A stretch of DNA of 64,000 nucleotides from Planctomycetota bacterium (GTDB taxonomy: Bacteria; Planctomycetota; UBA1135; GCA-002686595): positions 126,001 to 190,000 of the forward strand of contig JAIOPM010000013.1 in NCBI GenBank assembly GCA_021413885.1, written 5' to 3'. A program made the translations under genes and the position numbers. Every line of letters starts with the position of its first letter. The first letter of the stretch is position 1. A model generated the notes under the pieces. It saw only the letters and a program-made list of their open reading frames with translations. It made no database searches and was not told the DNA's origin. Shown piece by piece: positions 52,297-60,525 of the stretch.

Positions 52297-52346
52297 CCTC
52301 CAACGACCGCGGTCGTTCTGAGTATACTACCGCGGTAGTTTGGAGG
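52297..52346. promoter_or_regulatory. Promoter inside a double palindrome (operator)
   Basis: A perfect 16-base palindrome AACGACCGCGGTCGTT (52302-52317) and a perfect 14-base one ACTACCGCGGTAGT (52326-52339) share the ACCGCGGT core, with centres 23 bases apart. The flanks CCTCCAA and TTTGGAGG also mirror each other, so the whole 50 bases form one imperfect inverted repeat. The best -10 in the gap, TATACT (52323-52328), lies between and partly inside the palindromes. This is the layout of a repressor binding two adjacent sites on one DNA face. The regulator is not in the window. Confidence 0.7.
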
Positions 52347-52371
52347 GCGAGAGGTCCCGCGACCGCCCGCG

Positions 52372-52408
52372 CTCCCCTGAGAGTTCGAGTCCCTAAACCG
52401 TCAGGGAG
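52372..52408 (+). promoter_or_regulatory. 5' leader hairpin and GGAGGA site
   Basis: Downstream of the double palindrome the predicted leader is about 95 bases. CTCCCCTGA (52372-52380) pairs with TCAGGGAG (52401-52408) around a 20-base loop, leaving one bulged C. GGAGGA (52417-52422) follows nine bases later, seven before the ATG at 52430. A long, structured leader with a strong ribosome site contrasts with the leaderless style of neighbouring genes. Confidence 0.45.
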
Positions 52409-52429
52409 ATCGGGTCGGAGGATGTCGCC

Positions 52430-55400
52430 ATGTCGCGCGCGTGGATCGCTTCGCTGCTCGCTTCGTTCGCGCTCTTGCAGGGCAATGCGGACGAGCAATA
52501 CGCCTTCATCGCGGGCCTCGCGGAGAAGAACCTCCACCAACAGGTCGCGCAGGAAGCCCAGCGCTTCCTCACCAGCTTCCCGCGCCACGCGAAGGTCGAT
52601 CTCGTCCGCTATCGGCTCGCTTGCGCGCGTTTCGAACTCCATCAGACGAAGGAAGCGCGCGCCGATTTCGCCGCGTTGCTCCCGAAGGACGGCTTCGAGT
52701 TCGCCGGCGAAGTCGCGTTCCGTCTCGGGCAATGCGCTCTCGACGACGGCGACTGCAAGGAGGCGACGCGAGCGCTCGAACGCGCGGTCGCCGTCGGCCG
52801 CGACTATCTGAAGGTGCCCGCGCGTTGGTTGCTCGGCGAAGCGCACCAAGCGTGCAAGGACCTCGACGCCGCGGCGGAGGACTATCGCGTCGTGCTGGAA
52901 ACCGCGCCGACCGGCGAGTACGCGGACGATGCGCTCGCGGGGTCGGTGTGGTGCGCGTACCAAGCCAAACGTTTCGCGGACGTCGACGCGCTGGCGCGGC
53001 GCTACGGCGAGTCGTACGCGAACGGCGAACGCGCGGCGGAGATGCGCTACTTGCGCGGCGAGGCGTTGCTCGAACTCGCGCGGCCGAAGGAAGCGCTCGA
53101 ACTCTTCGCGTCGGTGCGCGACGGCGAGCTCGCCGACGGCGCGTTGCGTGGTGCGGGCTTCGCCCAGGCGGCGCTCGGCGATCACTCGAGAGCCGCGCAG
53201 TGCTTCGCGAAAGTCGTCGAGTCGTATCCACGGAGCCGCCATGTAACGGAGTGCGCGCTGCAGGCCGGAATCGAGTGGCTCGCGGCGAAACGATCGGACG
53301 AAGCACTGCGCTGCCTCTCGTCGCCCGCCGCAGGTGACTCGCTCGACGTGCTCTCGTGGCGCGCACGAGCGCAAGCACAGAGCGGCGACCACGGTGCGGC
53401 GCTCGCGACGTTGGATCGCGCGTTGCCGCTCGCGAAGGACGATGCGTTGCGCGCTCGCTTGCAGAGTTCGCGGGCGGACGAGCTCTCCGCGTTGGGCCGC
53501 AAGGACGAAGCGCTCGCCGAGTACCGCCGCGCCGGCGACGACTACGCGCTGCAGGCCGCGGCGGTCGCGAGCTTGAACGCGAAGCGCTACGACGAAGCCG
53601 CCGAGTCCGCGCGGCGTCTGCTCGAACGCTTCCCGCAATCGCAGCACGCCGCCGACGCGCGGTTGGTGCTCGGCGAGGCCGAACTCGCGTCGAAGCACTT
53701 CGCCCAAGCCGAGCAGGCGTTCGCCGCCGCCGAGACCTCGACCGATCCGACGAAGCGACTCCACGCGCGCTCGCGCCGCGCGTGGTGCAAGTACCTCGCG
53801 GGCGACGCGCGCGGCGCCGAGCCGTTGTTCACCGCGCTCAGCACCGAGAAGTCGAACGCGCCGGAAGTCGAGGAGGCCGCGTTCATGGCGGCACGTTCCC
53901 TCGAAGCCGCGGGCGACGCGGCGGGCGCGCTCGCGGGCTACGACCGCTACTCGGCCGACCGCGCGAACGGCGCGAAGCGCGACGAAGCGGCGCTGCGCGC
54001 GGCGACACTCGACGGCTCTGACGGCGCGACCGCTCGCTTCGAACGCCTCGTGCGCGAGGCGCGCGACGCCGACGTCGCGTTGCGCGCGCGCTTCGAGCTC
54101 GCCGAACGTCTCTCGCGCGCCGGTCGTCACGACGAAGCCGCGAACCACTACCGCGCGATCCTCGAACGCGCGTCCGATGCATCGCTCGCTCCGGCGGCGC
54201 GTTACGGGCTTGCTTGGTGTCTTCATGCCCGTGGCGACGTCTCCGGAGCGAGCGAGCTCCTCCATCCCTTGCTCGGGACCGAAGGACTCGACGAGACGCT
54301 GCGCGCGTCGGCGAGCGAGCTCGCGATCTGGTGCGCGGCGAAGCAGGGCAAGCCCGACGAATTGCTCGCGGCGTGGCGCGTGTTCGCCGCGTCGAAAGTC
54401 GACGACGCGCGCTGCGTCGCCGCGGCGCGTCTCGCGTCGGAGTCGTTGCGGCGTTCCGGCCGCGGCGACGACGCGCGAACGTTGCTTGCGAGCCTCGAGC
54501 AGCGCGTGCGCGATCCGAAGTCGGTCGCGGCGCTCGCGGTCGAGCGCGTCTACCTCCACCTCGAGGCCAAGGACGTCGACCGCGCCGAACGCGCGCTCGC
54601 CGAAGCGACCGCGAAATCCGCCGACGATCCGGCGATCGCCGAAGCTGCGTTCTTCGTCGGCGAAGCGCGTTGGGACTCGGGCGAGCGCGACAAGGCGCTC
54701 GCGCTCTACGACCGCGCGGCGAAGAACGAGCGCAACCAAGCCCGCGATCGCGCGCTCTACAAGTCGGGCTTCGCGCGCTTGAAGGCCGGCGACCTCGACG
54801 GCGCCGAGCGCGCGTTCGCGACGTTGGTCGAGGCGCTGCCGCAGAGTCCGCTCGCGATCGAGTCGTGGTTCCTGCTCGGCGAGACGCGCTTCCGCGCGCG
54901 GCGTTTCCCCGACGCGATCGCCGCGCTCGAGCACGTCGCGAAGGAAGCGCCGAGGCACGAGGTCATGCCGAAGGTGCTCTTCCGTCTCGGCCTCGCGCGC
55001 GTCGAGACCGGCGACTGGCAGGGCGCGGTCGATGCACTCGGCGATCTCGCGAAGCGCGCGCCGAGCTTCGAGAACACGGCGGAGGCCGAGCTCGCGCGCG
55101 GACGCGCGTTGGCGAAGCTCGGCCGCGGCCGCGACGCGCGCGCGGCGCTCGAACGCACGCTGGCGCTCGATCAAGGCTTGCTCTCCGCTCGCGCGCACCT
55201 CGAACTCGGCCGCATCGCCGAAGACGCGGGCGATCACGAAGGCGCGCTGTCGGAGTTCCTGAAGGTCGCGGTGCTCTACGACGCGCCCGAGGAGAACGCG
55301 CTGGCGCTCGTGCTCGCCGGCAACGCGCTCGAAGCGCAAGGCGACAAGAAACGCGCGGCCGAGCAGTACCGCGAAGTGGTCGAGAAGTTCGGGTCTACCA

Positions 55401-55465
55401 AGTCGGCCGCGACGGCGCGCGAGCGCCTGAAGGCCGTGAGTTCGGAAGGGACGCGCGGCCTCTGA
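52430..55465 (+). CDS. Large periplasmic TPR protein
   Basis: 1011 residues. A signal peptide (AWIASLLASFALLQG) leads into about 25 TPR or TPR-like helix pairs covering the whole protein. Recurring tails such as LLERFPQSQHAADARLVLGEAEL, read in part as FPQSQHAADARLVLGEAEL, and EALPQSPLAIESWFLLGE, are the CpoB/YbgF/BamD type of TPR that binds envelope partners. In E. coli CpoB is encoded with TolQRA. Here the gene is first in an operon with ExbB and ExbD homologs and a TonB-like chimera, so a scaffold role in that complex is likely. No enzyme domain. Ribosome site GGAGGA. Confidence 0.85.
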   Translation: MSRAWIASLLASFALLQGNADEQYAFIAGLAEKNLHQQVAQEAQRFLTSFPRHAKVDLVRYRLACARFELHQTKEARADFAALLPKDGFEFAGEVAFRLGQCALDDGDCKEATRALERAVAVGRDYLKVPARWLLGEAHQACKDLDAAAEDYRVVLETAPTGEYADDALAGSVWCAYQAKRFADVDALARRYGESYANGERAAEMRYLRGEALLELARPKEALELFASVRDGELADGALRGAGFAQAALGDHSRAAQCFAKVVESYPRSRHVTECALQAGIEWLAAKRSDEALRCLSSPAAGDSLDVLSWRARAQAQSGDHGAALATLDRALPLAKDDALRARLQSSRADELSALGRKDEALAEYRRAGDDYALQAAAVASLNAKRYDEAAESARRLLERFPQSQHAADARLVLGEAELASKHFAQAEQAFAAAETSTDPTKRLHARSRRAWCKYLAGDARGAEPLFTALSTEKSNAPEVEEAAFMAARSLEAAGDAAGALAGYDRYSADRANGAKRDEAALRAATLDGSDGATARFERLVREARDADVALRARFELAERLSRAGRHDEAANHYRAILERASDASLAPAARYGLAWCLHARGDVSGASELLHPLLGTEGLDETLRASASELAIWCAAKQGKPDELLAAWRVFAASKVDDARCVAAARLASESLRRSGRGDDARTLLASLEQRVRDPKSVAALAVERVYLHLEAKDVDRAERALAEATAKSADDPAIAEAAFFVGEARWDSGERDKALALYDRAAKNERNQARDRALYKSGFARLKAGDLDGAERAFATLVEALPQSPLAIESWFLLGETRFRARRFPDAIAALEHVAKEAPRHEVMPKVLFRLGLARVETGDWQGAVDALGDLAKRAPSFENTAEAELARGRALAKLGRGRDARAALERTLALDQGLLSARAHLELGRIAEDAGDHEGALSEFLKVAVLYDAPEENALALVLAGNALEAQGDKKRAAEQYREVVEKFGSTKSAATARERLKAVSSEGTRGL

Positions 55466-55493
55466 CAGGTCGCGCCATCGAGGAGGTTTCGAG

Positions 55494-56171
55494 ATGACGT
55501 GCGTCGTGAATGCACTCGCTCAGGAAGCGAGCGGAATGCCGTCCTTGTGGGAGCTCGTGAAGAGCGGCGGTCCGTTGATGTGGCCGATCGGCGCGACGTC
55601 GGTCGTCGCCGTCGCGTACGCGTTCGAGCGTTGGCTCGGGCTGTCGAGGGCGAAGCTCGGTCGCGAGCGTTTCGGCCGCGAGGTCGTCGAAGCGGCGAAG
55701 AGCTCCGGCCCGTCGAACGCGCTCGAAGTGTGCAAGCGCGAGTCGACGCCGCTCGCGCGCATCCTGTCGGTCGCGTTGACCTACGCGTCCGCGGCGCCGA
55801 ACGAGCGCGAGAAGCGCGTCGAGGACGTCGCGAGCGACGAAGTGCGCAAGCTCGGCGCGAACTTGCGCCCGTTGCTGGTCGTGTACGTCGTCGCGCCGTT
55901 GCTCGGACTGCTCGGCACCGTGTGGGGTTTGATCGAAGCGTTCGCGACGATCGCGATGAAGCAGGGGCTCGGCAAACCCGAGTTGCTCGCGTCCGGCGTC
56001 TACCAAGCATTGGTCACCACCGCCGCCGGTCTGACGGTCGCGATCCCGACGGTGATCGTCTACTACTACTTGAAGGGACGCGTCGAGGGTTTCGCGCGGC
56101 GCACCGAGTCGCTCTACCTCGAACTCGATACGAGCCTCTCGGCTCCGGCGGTGGCCCATGCGAATCCGTGA
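55494..56171 (+). CDS. ExbB/TolQ/MotA-family proton channel
   Basis: 225 residues. An N-terminal segment with GGPLMWPIGATSVVAVAYAFERW (helix 1, about 26-46), a long cytosolic part, then two helices (VVYVVAPLLGLLGTVWGLI about 128-148, and LVTTAAGLTVAIPTVIVYYY about 165-190). LLGTVWGLIEAF and AGLTVAIP are the conserved ExbB/TolQ signatures including the Thr residues that line the channel. With ExbD it turns proton flow into mechanical work on a TonB-like partner. A GAGGAGG ribosome site precedes it; it overlaps the ExbD gene by 14 bases. Confidence 0.9.
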   Translation: MTCVVNALAQEASGMPSLWELVKSGGPLMWPIGATSVVAVAYAFERWLGLSRAKLGRERFGREVVEAAKSSGPSNALEVCKRESTPLARILSVALTYASAAPNEREKRVEDVASDEVRKLGANLRPLLVVYVVAPLLGLLGTVWGLIEAFATIAMKQGLGKPELLASGVYQALVTTAAGLTVAIPTVIVYYYLKGRVEGFARRTESLYLELDTSLSAPAVAHANP

Positions 56172-56565
56172 CGACGAGATCCCGGAGCCCGAGTTCAGCA
56201 TGGCGCCGCTGATCGACATCGTCTTTCAGCTGCTGATCTTCTTCATGGTCTCGACGACCTATTCGAAGCAGGAGAAGGAGCTCGGCATCGAACTCCCGAA
56301 TGCGTCGAATGCGCACACACCCGAGCAGCGGCCCGAAGAGATCGTGATCAACGTCTTCCGCGACGGACGCGTCAGCGTGCTCGGCCGTGACGTCACGCAC
56401 GAAGCGTTGGTCGACGCGTTGGTCGCCGCGGCGCACGCGCAGAGCGATGTGCCGGTGACGATTCGTGGTGATCGTCTCGTGCACCACGAAGACGTGGTCG
56501 CGGTGATGGACGCGTGCGGCTCGGCGGGTTTGACGAATCTGACGGTCGGCACGCTCGGCGGCTGA
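56158..56565 (+). CDS. ExbD/TolR-family subunit
   Basis: 135 residues. EPEFSMAPLIDIVFQLLIFF holds the single membrane helix with the essential proton-carrying acidic residue, Asp20, at the usual place. The periplasmic domain (IVINVFRDGRVSVLGR, then VPVTIRGDRLVHHEDVVAVMDACG) is complete and of normal length. Its ATG lies inside the end of the ExbB gene, and the next gene begins seven bases after its stop, so three genes are tightly coupled. Confidence 0.9.
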   Translation: MRIRDDEIPEPEFSMAPLIDIVFQLLIFFMVSTTYSKQEKELGIELPNASNAHTPEQRPEEIVINVFRDGRVSVLGRDVTHEALVDALVAAAHAQSDVPVTIRGDRLVHHEDVVAVMDACGSAGLTNLTVGTLGG

Positions 56566-56572
56566 ACGAGCG

Positions 56573-59500
56573 ATGAAGCACCTCGGCAAGAACGCGGTGA
56601 TCGCGACGGCGCTCGTCGCCGCGGGCTTCTTCGCCGCGTGGCTGCGTTTCCGTCCGTACCTCGAGCACGGCGGCGAATACACGAACGGCGTCGAGACGTT
56701 CGACACCGACGATGAGGGCAGCGTGCGCTACGCGGTGTGGGACGCGCCTGCGTTCCTGCCGGGCGCAATCAACCAGAACTCGGCGGAGTCGCGGCCCGCG
56801 TTGTCGAGCGACGGTCGTTGGCTCGCGTTCGCGGTCGGCGAACGCGGGCTCAACGTCGAGCTCTACGTTGCCGAGATGGTCGACGGCGTGCCGCGCGACG
56901 CGCGCCCGCTCGCCGCGCTCGACACGCCCGCCGATGAATGCGCGCCCGCGTTCGCCGGCGACACGCTCTACTTCGCGTCCGATCGTCCGGGCGGCGCTGG
57001 CGGGCTCGACGTCTACCGCGCGGACTTCCGCGACGGGCGTTGCGGTACACCGGAGCGTCTGACCGGTGCGATCAATTCGTCCGCCGACGACACCGATCCG
57101 ACGCCGCGCCCTGGCACCGACGCGTTGGTCTTCGCGACCGATCGCGGCGGCGGCGCGGGCTTCGAGCTCTACGAGTCGACGCCGAACGAAGCGGGCGAGC
57201 GCAGCGCGCGGCCGTTGACTCCGTTGAACACGCGCGCCGACGAGCGCGAGGGCTCGTTCACCGCCGACGGGCACACCCTGTTCTTCGCGTCGAACCGCGA
57301 CGGAGGCAGCGGTGGCTTCGACCTCTACCGCTCGACGCGCAACGAAGCGGCGGGGGTCGAAGGTTGGAGCGCGCCGTGCGCGCTCGCCGGGCTGAACACG
57401 ACCGCGTCCGAGCGCGCGCCGCTGGCCGCGTTCGACGATTTTTCGCTCTACTTCGCGCGCGAAGCGCCGGAGCGCGGTCTCGATCTGGCGCGCGCGCGTT
57501 CGATCGAACTCTTCCGCAGCGCCGGCGACCCGGTGGGGTGGAAGGAGCTGCTGGTGCTCGCGGCGTTGCTGGTCGCGGCGCTGCTCGCGTGGCTCGCGAA
57601 GCGTTGGCCGAAACTCGAGACGCTCTACAAGTGCTACCTCGCGTCGCTGATCACGCACCTGATCTTGCTGTGGTTCCTCCAGAGCCTGTTCGTCGATCCC
57701 GCGGTCTGGAAGCGCGCGAAGAACGGCGACGGCTTCAAAGTGAAGATCGAGGCGAGCGCGCGCAAGCCGAGCCTCGCGTCGCGCGAACGCGCGGGCGAAC
57801 TCGAAGCGACGGGACGCTCGCAACCGGTCGCGAACGAACTCGTGCGCCACGACGCATCGGTCGCGGAACTCGACGCCAGCGAGCGCCCGCTCGCCGCGCC
57901 CGAGATCGCGCTGCCGACGCCGACCGCGCTCGCGGCGCCGCAACGCGGCGACGTCGAAGTCGCGCGCGCGCCGGCGACCGCGCCAAACTTGGCGGTCGCG
58001 GCGCCGAGCGACGCGCTCGAACGCCGCCGCGGCGAAGCACGCGAGTTCGCGCTCGCCGTGCGTTCGACCGAGACCGCGCGCAGCACGGCGACCGACGCGA
58101 GCCCCGCGCGCGGTGAGTTGCACGCCGACGAAGGCGCGACCGACGCGCCTGTGGTCGCGACGCGTGTCGACGGACCGGTGCGCGCCGACGTGCCGCGGCC
58201 GAGCAAGACCGCGCTCGCGCGGACGGAGCTCGAAGGCTCCACGAGCGAGCCGTCGGTCGAACTCGCGGCGCCGCACGAAGCGCTCGCGAAACGCTCCGGC
58301 GCCGTCGCCGCCGATCTCGGCCTCGACGCGGTCGCCGAGGTTTCGGGTCCGCGCGCGCCGACGACCGCCGCGCCGGAACGCGGCGAGTTCGCGCGCGCGG
58401 GCACGCCGACCGAGGCGACTCCGGGAACGGCGAGCGAGATGACGTTGTCGCCGCGCGCGCAGGAGAACGGCGCGCCGGTCGCGCGCAACGAGCTCGACCT
58501 CGCGCCGAAGGTCGCGTCGGAATCCGCGGTCGCGTTGCGCACCGCGCCGCCGGCCGAACGTCGCAGCGTCGCGACCGCAAGCGCGGCACAGAGCGACCTA
58601 CTCGACGGCTTCGCCGCGCCCGATTCGTCCGCGCGCGAGCACGCGACTCCGAACGAACTCCCGCAACGCCTCGAACTCTCCGGCGGCGACTCGCGCACCG
58701 AGCCGGAGCCGGCGGCGCTCGCGACGCTCGACGCGCCGCCCGCGCGGTCGAGCGAAGAACCGCCACGTCCGACGAAGAGCCTCGACGAGACGCCGTTCAA
58801 GAACCGCAGCGGCGCGGAGAAGAGTCGCGCGCTCGAGCTCTACGGCGGCACGCGCGAAACGGAAGCGGCGGTCTCGAAGGGGCTCGCGTACCTCGCGCGC
58901 ATCCAACGGCCGGGCGGCGAGTGGGGCGACGCCGACGTACGCGACGACAAGTACGGTGCGGTCGCGGTCGGCAAGACGGGACTTGCGCTGCTCGCGTTCC
59001 TCGGCGCCGGACACACGCAAAGTTCGAAGAGCGAGTACTCGGAGAACGTCGGACGCGCGCTCGAGTTCCTCCTCGCGACGCAGGACGAAGCGACCGGCCA
59101 CTTCGGCGAATCGGATGCGTACGGCCACGGGATCGCGACGTACGCGCTCTCCGAGTGCTACGCGTTGAGCGTCGAGCCGCAGCTCGTCGAACCGCTCCGC
59201 CGCGCGGTCGCGCACATCCTCGCGAACCAGAATCGTCAACGGGATCCGCGTTTGTTCGGCGGGTGGAGCTACTACTACGCCGACGGCCACGTCTACGACC
59301 GTTGGCCGCGCACCGCGATCACGGTGTGGCAGGTGATGGCGCTCGAATCCGCGCGCCTCGCCGGCCTCGAGGTTCCGCGCAAGGTCTTCGACGACGCGCG
59401 CACGTTCCTCGAGAACGCGCGCGATCCCGACAACGACTGGTACCGCTACAACCACGATCCGTCGCGCTTGAACTCGGGCTGGCCGACGTTGCCCGCGTCG

Positions 59501-59899
59501 ACGCCGGCGGCGCTGTTCGCGCTCGCGTTGTTCGGCGAGGACCTCAACGCGGCGAAGTACGACGACCCGCGCCGTTTCGTGCTCGAGCGCGCGCCGCGCG
59601 AATACCGTCGCGGCTCCGACGACGACTTCGTGTTGCGCGGCCAGGGCAACTTGTACTTCTGGTACTACGGCACGCTCGCGATGTTCCGCGCGGGCGGCAG
59701 TGCGTGGCAGCGCTGGAACGCCTCGATGAAGGACGCGTTGGTGCGCGGCCAACGACCCGACGGCTCGTGGATCCCGATCGACGTCTACGCGAACTACGCG
59801 CGTGACGACGACCACGATCGCAGCTATTCGACCGCGATGTGCGTGCTGAGCCTCGAGGTCTACTACCGCTACTACTTGCCGCTCCTGCAGGTGCGTTGA
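56573..59899 (+). CDS. TonB-like chimera: propeller, TonB-type helix, linker, cyclase-type toroid
   Basis: 1108 residues, apparently a fusion. (1) Anchor helix 8-25. (2) Five PD40/TolB-like beta-propeller blades, about 60-300, with repeats of LYFASDRPGGAGGLDVY type. (3) Helix 2 about 325-341, a short basic loop, and helix 3 (LASLITHLILLWFLQSLFV) carrying Ser358-x3-His362, the spacing of Ser16 and His20 that TonB needs to couple with ExbB/ExbD. (4) A 370-residue linker rich in Ala, Pro, Glu and Arg. (5) A C-terminal alpha/alpha toroid (about 750-1108) with prenyltransferase/squalene-oxidase repeats such as AVSKGLAYLARIQRPGGEWG. Predicted topology puts propeller, linker and toroid in the periplasm. 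I do not see the Asp-rich cyclase motif, so binding is likelier than catalysis. Confidence 0.75.
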   Translation: MKHLGKNAVIATALVAAGFFAAWLRFRPYLEHGGEYTNGVETFDTDDEGSVRYAVWDAPAFLPGAINQNSAESRPALSSDGRWLAFAVGERGLNVELYVAEMVDGVPRDARPLAALDTPADECAPAFAGDTLYFASDRPGGAGGLDVYRADFRDGRCGTPERLTGAINSSADDTDPTPRPGTDALVFATDRGGGAGFELYESTPNEAGERSARPLTPLNTRADEREGSFTADGHTLFFASNRDGGSGGFDLYRSTRNEAAGVEGWSAPCALAGLNTTASERAPLAAFDDFSLYFAREAPERGLDLARARSIELFRSAGDPVGWKELLVLAALLVAALLAWLAKRWPKLETLYKCYLASLITHLILLWFLQSLFVDPAVWKRAKNGDGFKVKIEASARKPSLASRERAGELEATGRSQPVANELVRHDASVAELDASERPLAAPEIALPTPTALAAPQRGDVEVARAPATAPNLAVAAPSDALERRRGEAREFALAVRSTETARSTATDASPARGELHADEGATDAPVVATRVDGPVRADVPRPSKTALARTELEGSTSEPSVELAAPHEALAKRSGAVAADLGLDAVAEVSGPRAPTTAAPERGEFARAGTPTEATPGTASEMTLSPRAQENGAPVARNELDLAPKVASESAVALRTAPPAERRSVATASAAQSDLLDGFAAPDSSAREHATPNELPQRLELSGGDSRTEPEPAALATLDAPPARSSEEPPRPTKSLDETPFKNRSGAEKSRALELYGGTRETEAAVSKGLAYLARIQRPGGEWGDADVRDDKYGAVAVGKTGLALLAFLGAGHTQSSKSEYSENVGRALEFLLATQDEATGHFGESDAYGHGIATYALSECYALSVEPQLVEPLRRAVAHILANQNRQRDPRLFGGWSYYYADGHVYDRWPRTAITVWQVMALESARLAGLEVPRKVFDDARTFLENARDPDNDWYRYNHDPSRLNSGWPTLPASTPAALFALALFGEDLNAAKYDDPRRFVLERAPREYRRGSDDDFVLRGQGNLYFWYYGTLAMFRAGGSAWQRWNASMKDALVRGQRPDGSWIPIDVYANYARDDDHDRSYSTAMCVLSLEVYYRYYLPLLQVR

Positions 59900-60006
59900 T
59901 GCCGCGCGTCGCGACCACACGCCCCACGAACACCGTCGCCCGACCGCACGTCGCGGCGGGGACGGACGCCGTTGCCTCGCTTCCTTTTTTCGATCCGGAG
60001 ACCGCC

Positions 60007-60468
60007 ATGTACGACTGCACGAATGACTGGGCCCGTCGCGTCGAGAAGCTCGAACAGCAGAACCGTCGCCTCGTCCGTTGGGGCGCGTTCGCCGCCGTCG
60101 CCGTGTTCGGCGGCGCATTGATGAGCATGCGCGCCGTCTGCGACACCGTCAGCGCGGAGCGTTTCGTGCTCGTCGATCCTCAAGGCAAGCAACGCGCGGT
60201 GTTGACCGCGTACGAAACCGGCGGCGCGCCGAAGTTCACGCTCTTCGATCAGAAGGGCCGCGCAGTGGCGACGCTCGCGACCGACGACGGCGGCGCGTAC
60301 CTCGCGCTCTCCGACGCCAAGGGCGAGAAGAGCGTGCGCTTCGCCGCGTGCGACGGCGGGTCCGGCACGACCCAAGGCGTGAACACCGCGCCGGCGAAGC
60401 CGGTCGAGAAGAAGAAGGACGACGAGCGCACCGGCCTCGGCGTCGCGGTCGTCGGCACGACGCGCTGA
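60007..60468 (+). CDS. Small membrane-anchored beta-repeat protein
   Basis: 153 residues, function unknown. The N-terminal 25 residues are a short coiled coil (ARRVEKLEQQNRRLVRWG), then one membrane helix (about 26-45), then two or three copies of a roughly 20-residue beta unit: FVLVDPQGKQRAVLTAYE, FTLFDQKGRAVATLATDD, LALSDAKGEKSVRFAA. The units look like a small beta-prism or beta-roll. A Lys/Pro tail follows. GGAG at 59997-60000, six bases before ATG 60007, decides the start over an earlier ATG at 59899. It ends the ExbB/ExbD operon and may be a subunit or an independent envelope protein. Confidence 0.65.
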   Translation: MYDCTNDWARRVEKLEQQNRRLVRWGAFAAVAVFGGALMSMRAVCDTVSAERFVLVDPQGKQRAVLTAYETGGAPKFTLFDQKGRAVATLATDDGGAYLALSDAKGEKSVRFAACDGGSGTTQGVNTAPAKPVEKKKDDERTGLGVAVVGTTR

Positions 60469-60496
60469 GCGAGAGTTCTCGCCGTGCGAAGAGCGG

Positions 60497-60516
60497 GGGC
60501 GCCGCGCGCGGCGCCC
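60497..60516. terminator. Perfect 20-base GC palindrome between convergent genes
   Basis: GGGCGCCGCGCGCGGCGCCC is perfectly self-complementary and lies midway between the stop at 60468 and the convergent stop at 60526. It would form a very stable hairpin in both transcripts. There is no U tract, so it may work with Rho or as a roadblock. Confidence 0.45.
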
Positions 60517-60525
60517 TCGTGCTGT

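Noticed and set aside
52376-52395. GAGTTCGAGTCCC resembling a tRNA T-loop
   Set aside because: The flanks cannot form T, anticodon or acceptor stems. It is part of the leader hairpin loop.
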